64,000 nt of DNA from Flavobacterium luteum (GTDB lineage: Bacteria; Bacteroidota; Bacteroidia; Flavobacteriales; Flavobacteriaceae): positions 310,001 to 374,000 of the forward strand of contig NZ_WAEM01000001.1 in the NCBI RefSeq assembly GCF_008806775.1. The letters run 5' to 3'. A program made the translations under genes and the position numbers. Positions 15,620 through 24,056 of this stretch are shown here, piece by piece. The notes beneath the pieces were generated by a model. It was not told the origin of the DNA. It ran no database searches and saw nothing but the letters and a program-made list of their open reading frames with translations. Each line of letters begins with the position of its first letter. Within the stretch, counting starts at the first letter, position 1.

Positions 15620-16693
15620 TTAAATACCTCTGTTTTTGAGACAAAATAATGGTGTCCAGTGATGTCCTGGCACATCCCACCAAAATACTAGTGGGCAAGT
15701 GTTGGATATATTACGCCAAGTAAAAAATAAAGTTCCTGTTCCTAAAGTTTTATGACTTCTTACGGTATATCCTAAAGGTCTTTTAGCAAAATCAACTTCA
15801 TCCGAATTTACTTTTTTTAATAGTTCTAAACCCTTTTCGGTAAATATTTTTTCGAGTTTATTTCTGTTTTCACTGTTTGTAAAAAAGGTTTCGATTAACG
15901 GTGTATTGGGTGTTCTAAATGCTTGTACTTTACTACTACTTTCACTAAAATTTGTTAAATAAACCAACACATCTTTTGACTGTTCTTGCAATGGATATGC
16001 ACAATTTAAGCGTTGATTACTCCATTTTGCTTGATTTTCTATAATATAATTGGCTCTAGTTTGTACGACTTTTTCAATAATATTATTGCTTACTTCAAAG
16101 GTGTCAAATAGCTTTTTTAATCCTTCATCTTGCATTAATCCCCATTTCATATTCCCATAACCCAATTGATGAAAACAGAATAAACTTAATGCAAACGTTT
16201 TTTTATTTTCAACAACATCTTGAAAATTTTCAGTTAACCAAATGGAAATATCTCGATAAATTGTTCCTCCAGTTGCTAATACATCATCGAAATAAATGTG
16301 ATGTTTTTTAGGTTCGTTTATTGTTAAATCATAATTAATTGCAAAGTCATTAATGATAATTGCTTTGACTAATTTTAGGATTTCTTTTTGGCTTTTTTCT
16401 TCTTTCTGAACATCAATAAAATGCGTGTTTGCAATGAATTCATTCATTGTTTGGTACTTGTAAAGATTTTGGAAGTCTATTAATCTTTGTTTCAGTAACT
16501 CGATTGCTTTGCTTTTGGAAATGTAAACTTGTGGCAGAAAATGCAATAATTCTGAAAGCACTAATGCCGCATCATCTCCAAATTGATTTGCCCATTTTGT
16601 GATATGCTCGGCTGACATTTCATATTTTGTATTGGAATAATCGCAATGGTAGTCTTTTAATATTTCAAGTATTTGTTCTGCTATTTCTTGCAT
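15620..16693 (-). CDS. Phosphoribosyltransferase-like protein of conflict systems (PRTase-CE-like)
   Basis: This 357-residue protein has a phosphoribosyltransferase PRPP-loop signature, FDDVLATGGT, at residues 135-144, where two acidic residues and the TGGT loop normally hold PRPP. The N-terminal ~125 residues are helical and the C-terminal ~150 residues are a separate Trp-rich region (FFTWRNISNTCPLVFWWDVPGHHW). The layout resembles the PRTase-CE family described in bacterial conflict systems, which I assign from memory. Genes for XRE and ImmA-like proteins lie upstream and NADAR lies downstream. It is the most likely effector of the operon. Confidence 0.75.
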   Translation of the reverse strand: MQEIAEQILEILKDYHCDYSNTKYEMSAEHITKWANQFGDDAALVLSELLHFLPQVYISKSKAIELLKQRLIDFQNLYKYQTMNEFIANTHFIDVQKEEKSQKEILKLVKAIIINDFAINYDLTINEPKKHHIYFDDVLATGGTIYRDISIWLTENFQDVVENKKTFALSLFCFHQLGYGNMKWGLMQDEGLKKLFDTFEVSNNIIEKVVQTRANYIIENQAKWSNQRLNCAYPLQEQSKDVLVYLTNFSESSSKVQAFRTPNTPLIETFFTNSENRNKLEKIFTEKGLELLKKVNSDEVDFAKRPLGYTVRSHKTLGTGTLFFTWRNISNTCPLVFWWDVPGHHWTPLFCLKNRGI

Positions 16694-16760
16694 TGCTTTT
16701 GGGGTAATTTTTCAATTATTCAAAATAAATAAATTTTGTGTCTTGTAGAAATATTTTGAA

Positions 16761-17276
16761 TTAACCGATATAATAACCTAAATTAGACATTCTAAAAGAC
16801 ATAGCTTGTTCGCTAACTTTAAAATTTTTAGCTAAATATTTTATTACATCATCAGTACCAATAGGACAATTAGTAATTTCGTTATCTATTAAAATTTTAG
16901 GCATCAATAAAGCTGCTGCAAAAGCATTTGCTTCTCTTTCTTTCAAAACTTCTCCAGTAGTAGAAGCAGCGTTTCGGTACATTACTTTAGGCGATTTATC
17001 AATAAAAAATGGTTGTTCTTTTGAATGTAAAATATAATGACCTAATTCGTGAGCCATAGTAAATCTAATTCTTTTCGGATCTTCATTTTTATTAAAAGAT
17101 ATTACTGCTTTATTATCAGTCATAACAAATAAGCCAGAAACATCGCCTTCGAAATTTTTACCAATAAGTTCTATATTTAATTTCTTGATTAATTTAGAAA
17201 CATCAAAACCAGTTTTTAAAAAATTGTTTTCAATCAACAAATTTTCAGTTCTTTCTTCAATATATTTAAATATCAT
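16761..17276 (-). CDS. ImmA/IrrE-type metallopeptidase
   Basis: This 171-residue protein has the zinc-peptidase motif HELGH at residues 76-80 within FTMAHELGHYIL, and a downstream EREANAFAAALLMP giving the third ligand Glu. ImmA/IrrE enzymes cleave XRE-type repressors, often after damage or phage signals. Its start overlaps the end of the XRE gene by 11 bases, which is the classic pair. It probably de-represses the operon in response to a signal. Confidence 0.93.
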   Translation of the reverse strand: MIFKYIEERTENLLIENNFLKTGFDVSKLIKKLNIELIGKNFEGDVSGLFVMTDNKAVISFNKNEDPKRIRFTMAHELGHYILHSKEQPFFIDKSPKVMYRNAASTTGEVLKEREANAFAAALLMPKILIDNEITNCPIGTDDVIKYLAKNFKVSEQAMSFRMSNLGYYIG

Positions 17277-17619
17277 TTTTTATTTCTTTTAAAAAAGTTT
17301 CTATTTCCTTTCTTTCCAATTCATTAACATTGAAATCATCAAGATATTTTTCAAAAACATTTGGTTTTTCAGTGTCCATTTTATTCTGAATATCAGAATA
17401 TGTTGGAAGGATAGTGTGAATGTCAATGTTTAAAGCATTACAGATTTCATAAAGAATGTGTAGTGGTGGTTGTTGCCTTCCTTTTTCTATATTTGAAATT
17501 GAAGTACGTCCAATATTTATTTTTTCAGATAAATCATTTTGATTTAAATTTAACTCCTCACGCTTACTTTTTATTCTTTCGCCAAGGATTTCATAAAGAA
17601 TAGAATTAAATGATTCCAT
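17266..17619 (-). CDS. XRE-family HTH repressor
   Basis: This 117-residue protein has a Cro/CI helix-turn-helix at residues ~12-66 (LGERIKSKREELNLNQNDLSEKI in two parts, then SISNIEKGRQQPP) and a charged, helical tail. It is translationally coupled to the ImmA-like peptidase gene and heads the operon that runs through the PRTase-like and NADAR genes. Autoregulation from the 17620-17854 intergenic region is likely. Confidence 0.93.
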   Translation of the reverse strand: MESFNSILYEILGERIKSKREELNLNQNDLSEKINIGRTSISNIEKGRQQPPLHILYEICNALNIDIHTILPTYSDIQNKMDTEKPNVFEKYLDDFNVNELERKEIETFLKEIKNDI

Positions 17620-17821
17620 AGTAATATCTTATTAAGCTAATTTAAGCTAATCAAATTTACGGCGAATATATATAAAATAAGACAATAAACAATGTTTTTT
17701 TTAAGTAGGTAATAAAAATTAACAATTCTATTTTATATTTCATTTGTTTACAAAATCACAATGTCAATTTAATTGACTAATATTTTTAAATACAATTTAA
17801 CAAACATTATATTTTTTTATA

Positions 17822-17829
17822 TATCTTTG
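17822..17829 (+). promoter_or_regulatory. Candidate -7 box for the CBASS operon
   Basis: TATCTTTG matches the Bacteroidetes -7 consensus TAnnTTTG and lies 26 bases before the start of the LRAT-like gene. A good TTG -33 box at the usual spacing is not seen, so the call rests on the -7 element alone. Confidence 0.5.
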
Positions 17830-17854
17830 TGAAATAAATTTAATTTTAAAAAAT

Positions 17855-18289
17855 ATGAATAGAGAATTGCAATTAGTAAAACACTTTAATTTAGAACCTG
17901 GAGACAGGTTAATTATTCCAAAAAGCCTTTTAGGTCTAGTACAACATCACGCATTATATCTAGGGTATAATAATTTAGGAGCACATCTTATTTGTGAAAA
18001 CGTATTTGGGGTTGGTGTAAAATTAACTAGAGTAGAAGATTTTTTTCAAGATGTAAAAAGTGTAACTCGTTTGGAAAAATTTCAAGGAAACAATTTTGAA
18101 CGAAGACAAATAGTTCAGAAGGCATTGACTAAATTAGGAAAACCATATAGTTTGATAAACTATAATTGTGAAAGTTTCTGTAATGATATTCAGCATAATG
18201 TAATAAGAAGTCCTCAAGTATCAGCTGGACTACTTATTGGTTTTGTTGGGTTAGTATTTGCTTTATCAAACAGTAATTATGGAAAATAA
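17855..18289 (+). CDS. LRAT-like (permuted NlpC/P60) domain protein with C-terminal membrane helix
   Basis: This 144-residue protein has the LRAT-type catalytic layout: His pair HHALYLG at residues 31-32 and Cys in NCESFCN at residue 105. A hydrophobic helix (~122-138, AGLLIGFVGLVFAL) follows. Human LRAT-family proteins use such a Cys-His pair to move acyl groups from phospholipids. It overlaps the patatin gene by 11 bases, so it belongs to the CBASS-like operon and precedes it. It is not one of the standard CBASS ancillary proteins. A lipid-acting co-effector or a regulator are both possible. Confidence 0.75.
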   Translation: MNRELQLVKHFNLEPGDRLIIPKSLLGLVQHHALYLGYNNLGAHLICENVFGVGVKLTRVEDFFQDVKSVTRLEKFQGNNFERRQIVQKALTKLGKPYSLINYNCESFCNDIQHNVIRSPQVSAGLLIGFVGLVFALSNSNYGK

Positions 18290-19286
18290 AACGTTTAAAA
18301 TTTTATCTATAGATGGTGGTGGAATAAAGGGATTGTATAGTGCGTCAGTATTAGCCCGTATTGAGGAAAAAACAGGTAAAAGAATATCTAATTGTTTTGA
18401 TATGATTTGTGGGACTTCAACTGGAGGCTTAATTGCTTTGGGGTTAGCCAATGGAATGTCTGCACAGTCATTATCAGATTTATATTTTGAAAAGGGTTCT
18501 GAAATTTTTCCTACCTCAAATTATATTTTTATCCGCATTGTCCAATCTAAATGGAATTTTTTCAAACAATTACTTTTTTGCAATAAGCATTCTATAAAAC
18601 CATTAAAGTTGATTTTAGAAACTATTTTTGGAGACAAAACTATGAATGATGCTGATAATCTTCTATGTATTCCAAGTTTCAATTTGACTACTGGAGAACC
18701 TAGAGTTTTTAAAAATTCACATTCAAAAACTGGCTTTTTTACTGATAAAAATATAAAGATGGTTGATGTAGCGCTAGCCACATCATCGGCTCCAACTTAT
18801 TTTCCAGTACACGAACATAATGAGTTTCTTTATGCAGATGGTGGTGTATGGGCAAATAATCCTAGTATGTGCGGATTACTAGAAGCTTTAGATTACTATG
18901 TTGGAGAAGGAAAAGATTATGATACCTATCAATTGTTGTCCGTTTCCAGTATTGCTCAACCATCTGGTTGGTCATCAACTTCAAGAAAATCAAAATCATT
19001 TAGAACTTGGGGCAATAAACTTTTTCAAACATCATTGGATGGTCAATCTTTTTTTACACACTTTTTTCTATCAAAAATTGTAAAAAAAATAAATCCAACT
19101 GGAGTTTATTTTAGAATACCTCCTCCAGATTTATCATTACCCCAAATGGGATTGATAAGTATGGATAGAGCTGATAAAAAAGCACTTAAAACAATTAGAA
19201 CATTGGGGAACCACATTGGGAACACTTATGCAATGAAACCCGAAATACTTGAATTTTTTAAAACCGAAAAAACATATAAAAAATAA
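18279..19286 (+). CDS. Patatin-like phospholipase, CBASS effector (CapV/CapE-like)
   Basis: This 335-residue protein has the patatin motifs: the oxyanion loop DGGGIKG (residues 12-18), the nucleophile Ser47 in GTSTGG, and the catalytic Asp187 in DGGVWANNP. In CBASS, patatin effectors are switched on by a cyclic nucleotide and degrade membrane phospholipids. I took the ATG at 18279, which gives the normal MENKTFKILS start; an upstream ATG would add seven residues. It sits between the LRAT-like and CD-NTase genes, and the CD-NTase starts 6 bases after its stop. Confidence 0.9.
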   Translation: MENKTFKILSIDGGGIKGLYSASVLARIEEKTGKRISNCFDMICGTSTGGLIALGLANGMSAQSLSDLYFEKGSEIFPTSNYIFIRIVQSKWNFFKQLLFCNKHSIKPLKLILETIFGDKTMNDADNLLCIPSFNLTTGEPRVFKNSHSKTGFFTDKNIKMVDVALATSSAPTYFPVHEHNEFLYADGGVWANNPSMCGLLEALDYYVGEGKDYDTYQLLSVSSIAQPSGWSSTSRKSKSFRTWGNKLFQTSLDGQSFFTHFFLSKIVKKINPTGVYFRIPPPDLSLPQMGLISMDRADKKALKTIRTLGNHIGNTYAMKPEILEFFKTEKTYKK

Positions 19287-19292
19287 ATTACT

Positions 19293-20234
19293 ATGGCAAA
19301 CTGTCACAACTTATTTGGAGAATTTAATACCGAAATTTCTCTAACATCAAATAAAAAATCAAAAATGACTACCTCTAAAGACGGTATTAGAGAAAGAATT
19401 AGAAAATATTTTAAAGAAAATCATTCTGAATATACTCCAAAATTCTATATACAAGGTTCTTATAAAATGAAAACTGGTATTAGAACCAAAGATGATGTAT
19501 GTGATTTAGATGATGGTGTTTATTTTTTCAGAACACCAGATGTAACTGCTACAACTTTACAAAACTGGATTTGGGATGCAGTTAATGGTTATACTTCAAC
19601 CTCTCCAGAACATAGAAAAAAATGTATTAGAAATATCTTTTCAGGTGATTATGAAATTGATATACCAGTTTATTATAAAGTAAGTGGAGAAGAATATCAA
19701 CTTGCAGTGAAAAATAACGGTTGGGAAGACAGTGATCCAAAAGCACTTATTGATTGGTTTAATAATAATAAAGATACTAATGGAAAAGTGATTAAAGCCA
19801 TTAAAGAATTAAAAGCGTGGTGCGATTATAAAAGAAATAAAATGCCTAGCGGACTTGCTATGACTATTCTAGCTATTAATGCAAAAGATAAGATTGTTCT
19901 TAATGATAGAGATGATATATTATTGACCGACATTTTAAGAGAAATTAAAAAAACTTTAACTCAAAAATTTGAATGTATAGTTCCTGTAACTCCAAAAGAT
20001 GATTTATTTGCTGATTATGATGAAATTAGAAAGACTAATTTTCTAAATAACTTGGATAGTTTTCTTTCTGATGCAGAATCTGCTTTGAAAGAAAAAAATA
20101 ATCTTAAAGCTAGCAGATTATGGCAAAAACATTTAGGAAATAGATTTCCAGATGGAGAAGATAAAAATGAACAATCAAATAGTAATTCTGCAACAACAAG
20201 CGGAGCTGCTTTATCAAGACCTTGGGGAAAATAA
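19293..20234 (+). CDS. CD-NTase (cGAS/DncV-like nucleotidyltransferase)
   Basis: This 313-residue protein shows the CD-NTase active site: GSYKMKTG with GS at residues 55-56, DLDDG with Asp71 and Asp73 as the first two metal ligands, and Asp123 in YEIDIPVY as the third. The GSYxMKT and DxDDGVYF style resembles DncV-like enzymes (clades A/B). It should make a cyclic oligonucleotide when phage infection is sensed. The C-terminal tail is Ser/Asn-rich and ends SRPWGK, which may be the segment used in E2-type conjugation. It is followed 3 bases later by the E2-like gene. Confidence 0.9.
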   Translation: MANCHNLFGEFNTEISLTSNKKSKMTTSKDGIRERIRKYFKENHSEYTPKFYIQGSYKMKTGIRTKDDVCDLDDGVYFFRTPDVTATTLQNWIWDAVNGYTSTSPEHRKKCIRNIFSGDYEIDIPVYYKVSGEEYQLAVKNNGWEDSDPKALIDWFNNNKDTNGKVIKAIKELKAWCDYKRNKMPSGLAMTILAINAKDKIVLNDRDDILLTDILREIKKTLTQKFECIVPVTPKDDLFADYDEIRKTNFLNNLDSFLSDAESALKEKNNLKASRLWQKHLGNRFPDGEDKNEQSNSNSATTSGAALSRPWGK

Positions 20235-20237
20235 GAA

Positions 20238-20918
20238 ATGAACTATTATAGTGTTTTTGAACAAGAAGCAAAAGAAGTTATTAATAAATACAAGGAGTTA
20301 TCATTTAAAATTGAAGATGGAATTCCTTGTGTTTTTGGGACTGTTATTTTGGATGATGAATATGGGAACATTGAAGATACTTATCAAATTGAGATTAAGG
20401 CTGTAATTGATTATCCATTTAGTTTTCCTTTATTATTTGAAACCGGAGGACGTATTCCTAGAAATATTGATTGGCATATATTTGAAAAAACTGGAAACTG
20501 TTGTATTGCTTCTCCTCCAGAGGAATTTATAATTTGTAATAGTGGTATAAATTTAATTTCATTTATTGAAAATCAAGTCAAAAATTATTTTTACAGTCAA
20601 ATTTTCCGAAATCAAAATGGTTATTTTTTAAAAGAAAGGTCTCACGGAAGCAAAGGTTGGATTGAGTTTTTTGAAGAAACATTTATGACCAATAATATTT
20701 TCAATATTGAGTTTGGATTAAATCAAATACTTGAAGGAAAAAAAATAGATAGAGTTTCAGATTGCTTTTGTGGTAGTGGCAAAAAATATAGAAAATGCCA
20801 CAAAAAAAGTTATGATGTTTTATCTAAATTAACTTTAGATAATGTTCATTTATTTATGAATGCTTTGAGAGATACTAATGAATATAAAATGGCAAAACAA
20901 AAGCAATTTTTAGGATAA
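20238..20918 (+). CDS. E2-like CBASS protein with C-terminal SEC-C zinc motif
   Basis: This 226-residue protein has an N-terminal E2/UBC-like region: the strand FGTVILDD, the YPFSFPLLFETGGRIPR segment, and candidate active-site Cys88/Cys89 in GNCCIASPP. Residues 175-188 (DCFCGSGKKYRKCH) are a SEC-C zinc motif with Cys176, Cys178, Cys187 and His188. In type II-short CBASS a stand-alone E2-like protein conjugates or primes the CD-NTase. Position directly after the CD-NTase fits this. Which of the two Cys is catalytic cannot be told by reading. Confidence 0.8.
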   Translation: MNYYSVFEQEAKEVINKYKELSFKIEDGIPCVFGTVILDDEYGNIEDTYQIEIKAVIDYPFSFPLLFETGGRIPRNIDWHIFEKTGNCCIASPPEEFIICNSGINLISFIENQVKNYFYSQIFRNQNGYFLKERSHGSKGWIEFFEETFMTNNIFNIEFGLNQILEGKKIDRVSDCFCGSGKKYRKCHKKSYDVLSKLTLDNVHLFMNALRDTNEYKMAKQKQFLG

Positions 20919-20922
20919 TTGT

Positions 20923-21882
20923 TTAATTCTTATCTAAATACTTCTTCATAACCCACCCCGTTTGCATTAAATTATCTTTTGGATCAATGTAGCTTACAAA
21001 TGCCCATTTGTGCTTAATTTGCAAAACAATTACATCAAAATTTTTAGGAAGTGATGTTATAATAATCGTTTTAGTTTTTGGCTTTAACATTACTTTTGAA
21101 GCCCGGTTTGTAGTTCTGTACTCTTTTATTTCTTTGAGTTTTAATTCTATGGATTGTTGTATTTTTCTCTCAAACTTCATCAAATCTTCTTTTGTAGCAG
21201 GTTCAGCTTTTGTTTTTACAAAATCATAATATTGATGTATGCTCATAAGGTTTACCATTACCGAAATGAATAATAAAGTATTAACTCCAAACTTTTTATT
21301 CTTTTGGTAGAATGATACAATTTTTTCAATAAGTTGCTCAAACCTTATACTTTCTTCCTGTGTTAATGCTATATCCGAAGTAAAACTATTGGCTATTTCA
21401 AAAGCTTGTTCATTAATATTTTCAAATTCATCTAATAAATTCCATTGGTTGCTTTTAGCAGCAATTGCCGCAATCTGTCCAGATATACCACTCATAGCAA
21501 ACTGTAAGCTGTTGATTTGTGCTAAATAAGCTTTTTGGCTTTCAAAAATAGAAGAAATCCCTTTTAAATTTCCAAATATGCTTTCCTGCATTTGACTAAT
21601 TCCTTTAATAGCCTCTAATGTTGGTTCTGGAATTTGAAATAGTTTCGATTGATTTGTAATAGATTTTGAAAGTATATCTAGTCCAATATTCTTTGGAAAA
21701 TAATTTTGTTGGCGTGCAATACCTTTAAAAATAGCATCGGTCATAGTTATGGAACTCAATTTATTTTGCCATAGCTCTTGTGAATGCATCATTTTCATCA
21801 TCGAGTTACTAATCCCCAATTGATTATTGAGTTTTTGAGCAAAATTTGTACTTTTTATTATGGCATCTAGCGAGTTCATCAT
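20923..21882 (-). CDS. Hypothetical membrane protein with C-terminal SH3-like domain
   Basis: This 319-residue protein has a helical, Gln/Ser/Ile-rich N-terminal region (1-~190), one likely membrane segment (~197-214, GVNTLLFISVMVNLMSI), a charged linker with FERKIQQSIELKLKEIK, and a C-terminal SH3-like stretch (FDVIVLQIKHKWAFVSYIDP, then TGWVMKKYL). I know no family for the whole. It is convergent with the CBASS operon and lies 22 bases downstream of the PIN-like gene on the same strand. Pairing with that gene suggests a toxin-immunity or effector-sensor pair. Confidence 0.6.
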   Translation of the reverse strand: MMNSLDAIIKSTNFAQKLNNQLGISNSMMKMMHSQELWQNKLSSITMTDAIFKGIARQQNYFPKNIGLDILSKSITNQSKLFQIPEPTLEAIKGISQMQESIFGNLKGISSIFESQKAYLAQINSLQFAMSGISGQIAAIAAKSNQWNLLDEFENINEQAFEIANSFTSDIALTQEESIRFEQLIEKIVSFYQKNKKFGVNTLLFISVMVNLMSIHQYYDFVKTKAEPATKEDLMKFERKIQQSIELKLKEIKEYRTTNRASKVMLKPKTKTIIITSLPKNFDVIVLQIKHKWAFVSYIDPKDNLMQTGWVMKKYLDKN

Positions 21883-21904
21883 AATTTATAATTTTGTAAT
21901 AAAA

Positions 21905-23341
21905 TTAATTTTCAATCTGTTTTTCTTCTTTTGTTAGTGGAAAAAAATACATTTGAAACCAACCATTTAATCTTTTTATATTGATTTGACCTATATTAGT
22001 TTCCCAAGTTCTACCTGTCCAATCTACTCCGCTGTTAATTTCGTCTAATTCAAAATAAGATTTACCATTTATATCTATACCCAATTTATCAACAAATAAT
22101 TTTAACATTGTTTCAATTTCTCGTTGGCTAATAATATAACTTTTTGATGGGCTTTCTTTTCCTAAAATAAATAAAGCCTCATTTACTCCAGGATTGGGGA
22201 TTAATATTTTATTGAAAAAATTAAAAAAATATAGACTTGTGTAATTTATCCAACCAAAAATTTCTCCGTTTTCATACCTCTGTTCTTGAAAGTTTTCAAC
22301 TCTTTGCATTTCGCCATTTATACTTCTAAAGTGATCATCAAAACTATTTTCATTTAGAAATAAGTTGTAATATTGTATGAATTCATTCGGTTTTAACACA
22401 ATCGTATAAATGACTAATTTTTGAAATACTGCTTTTGTTTTGTGATAATTTTTATCATCATTAGTAATGTAAAACTCGCATCTAGATGCAAATGCGGAAT
22501 GAGAAGCATCTTCAGTTGTATTCTTAAATGTATTTTTCTCTTTTTCAGTAACTTTTACTTTGTCTGCTTTAAAGCCGTGCATATCTAACTTGACATACTC
22601 ATTTGTAATATCATTAAACCATTCTGGAGCATTTTTAGTTTTATCAAAATATTTATCAACATCAAAACTTTCTACACCCGTTTTCTTGTAAGCATTATCA
22701 ATTACCTCAAAAGGATTTTTATTTTCGTTGAAGTGTCCACTATTTACTCCAATTTGTTGCACCATATTTCTTAAATCTTTGTAGTCTTCTGTTTCGTTCA
22801 TATTGTGAAACATTTTACCAAAACTCTTAAAGAAACCGTTCATTGTTTTATCTTCTTTTAAACCTGGAAACATTTTGTCTAACATTGCAGCACTTTCAGT
22901 ATTTTCAAAAGCTTCTTTAAAAGCGAAATCTAAAGGCATTGAAGCAATCATATTTTTCACGGAACTAACTAATCCAAACATTGGATTATCTTCCTCAATT
23001 GAGCTAAATAAATTATCAAGACTAAAATCTTGAAAAAGTGGTGCTTCTCGAATTCTATCATCTAATAACTCTCCCGGCTGGTATCTACTTAAAGTAACTT
23101 CTTTTGAATTATTCACTAAACATAAATCATCTGTTAAATGGGTTATGTAATCTAAATCTTCTCGAACTATTTTTTGCTCTTCCTCGCTATGATTTTTAAT
23201 ACTAGCGAAAATATCTCCAATGTGTGAGGTAGAATATAATAATAGAAATTTATCCCTGTTTAAAATTATATCATTTAGTTCTTGGAATTGATTGTTTTTC
23301 ATTCCTGACATAACATTCCAATCTAAATAGACTTTAATCAT
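21905..23341 (-). CDS. PIN-like nuclease-domain protein (478 aa)
   Basis: The N-terminus reads VYLDWNVMSG, a PIN-like opening with Asp7 in the place of the first metal ligand. The later block at residues 278-296, DASHSAFASRCEFYITNDD, resembles the second half of a PIN-like nuclease fold with acidic residues at 278 and 295-296. About 250 residues of helical insert separate the two parts, which is much larger than VapC-type PIN proteins. It leads a two-gene minus-strand operon with the membrane/SH3-like gene. RNA or DNA cleavage is inferred from these motifs only. Confidence 0.65.
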   Translation of the reverse strand: MIKVYLDWNVMSGMKNNQFQELNDIILNRDKFLLLYSTSHIGDIFASIKNHSEEEQKIVREDLDYITHLTDDLCLVNNSKEVTLSRYQPGELLDDRIREAPLFQDFSLDNLFSSIEEDNPMFGLVSSVKNMIASMPLDFAFKEAFENTESAAMLDKMFPGLKEDKTMNGFFKSFGKMFHNMNETEDYKDLRNMVQQIGVNSGHFNENKNPFEVIDNAYKKTGVESFDVDKYFDKTKNAPEWFNDITNEYVKLDMHGFKADKVKVTEKEKNTFKNTTEDASHSAFASRCEFYITNDDKNYHKTKAVFQKLVIYTIVLKPNEFIQYYNLFLNENSFDDHFRSINGEMQRVENFQEQRYENGEIFGWINYTSLYFFNFFNKILIPNPGVNEALFILGKESPSKSYIISQREIETMLKLFVDKLGIDINGKSYFELDEINSGVDWTGRTWETNIGQINIKRLNGWFQMYFFPLTKEEKQIEN

Positions 23342-23424
23342 AATTCTATGTTTTAGAACTTACCAAAATATAAAACTTTATTCAACAATTTGTTTTAAAC
23401 GAATTTGACTTATTAACCTACTTA

Positions 23425-24039
23425 TCAAACTCTTTTATCTATCGAATTATCATCAAAAGCAATCAAATTAAGCATTTCACGAAGTCTTGAGCGCACTCGA
23501 TTACCATAAGCCGCTTCTATTTCGGTGGCGGAAAGATTACTGGTTATGTGCGTTATGACTTGTTTTGAAATGAAAATATCATATCTGGAGAGTATAATTT
23601 CTGCCATTACGTTACATTCGTTTCCGTAGTATTTTAGGTTTGTTTCTACGCCTAAATCATCGAAGCAATAGTTTCTGTATTCGGTGTGCGAATTGTTTCC
23701 GTGGCAGTATTTCTGAATGGTTTGATAGCCTTCTTTTATGAATTCAAAACTTATATCTCGGCAGGTTTTCATTATGAATTTATAGTTTGGTTGTGCAACG
23801 TATCGCATTAAAGTCATCAATGTTGTTTTCCCACAACCGACTGGTCCAGAAAGTAAAATTCCTTTGGATAGATCTAAATTAAAATTGGCAGCCATAACCT
23901 CATCTTTTAGAAAATAACATATCAGTTTTTGAATATTAATTATATCAGCTTCTCTGAAATGGAACTTTTCGCCAAACTGTAGTTTTCCCTTTTGTTCTAA
24001 CCAAGTCATCATTTCGGGATAATTGTATTTTGAATTCAT
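23425..24039 (-). CDS. DnaC-like P-loop ATPase of the element
   Basis: This 204-residue protein has a Walker A motif (LLSGPVGCGKTT, near residue 65) and a Walker B region (YRNYCFDDLGVET), with a C-terminal GNRVRSRLREMLNLIAF arginine-containing segment. DnaC/IstB-like ATPases load helicases or help mobile elements replicate. It follows the replication-like gene at 24057-24917 by 17 bases. Confidence 0.85.
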   Translation of the reverse strand: MNSKYNYPEMMTWLEQKGKLQFGEKFHFREADIINIQKLICYFLKDEVMAANFNLDLSKGILLSGPVGCGKTTLMTLMRYVAQPNYKFIMKTCRDISFEFIKEGYQTIQKYCHGNNSHTEYRNYCFDDLGVETNLKYYGNECNVMAEIILSRYDIFISKQVITHITSNLSATEIEAAYGNRVRSRLREMLNLIAFDDNSIDKRV

Positions 24040-24056
24040 AGATTGTGATTTTCATT

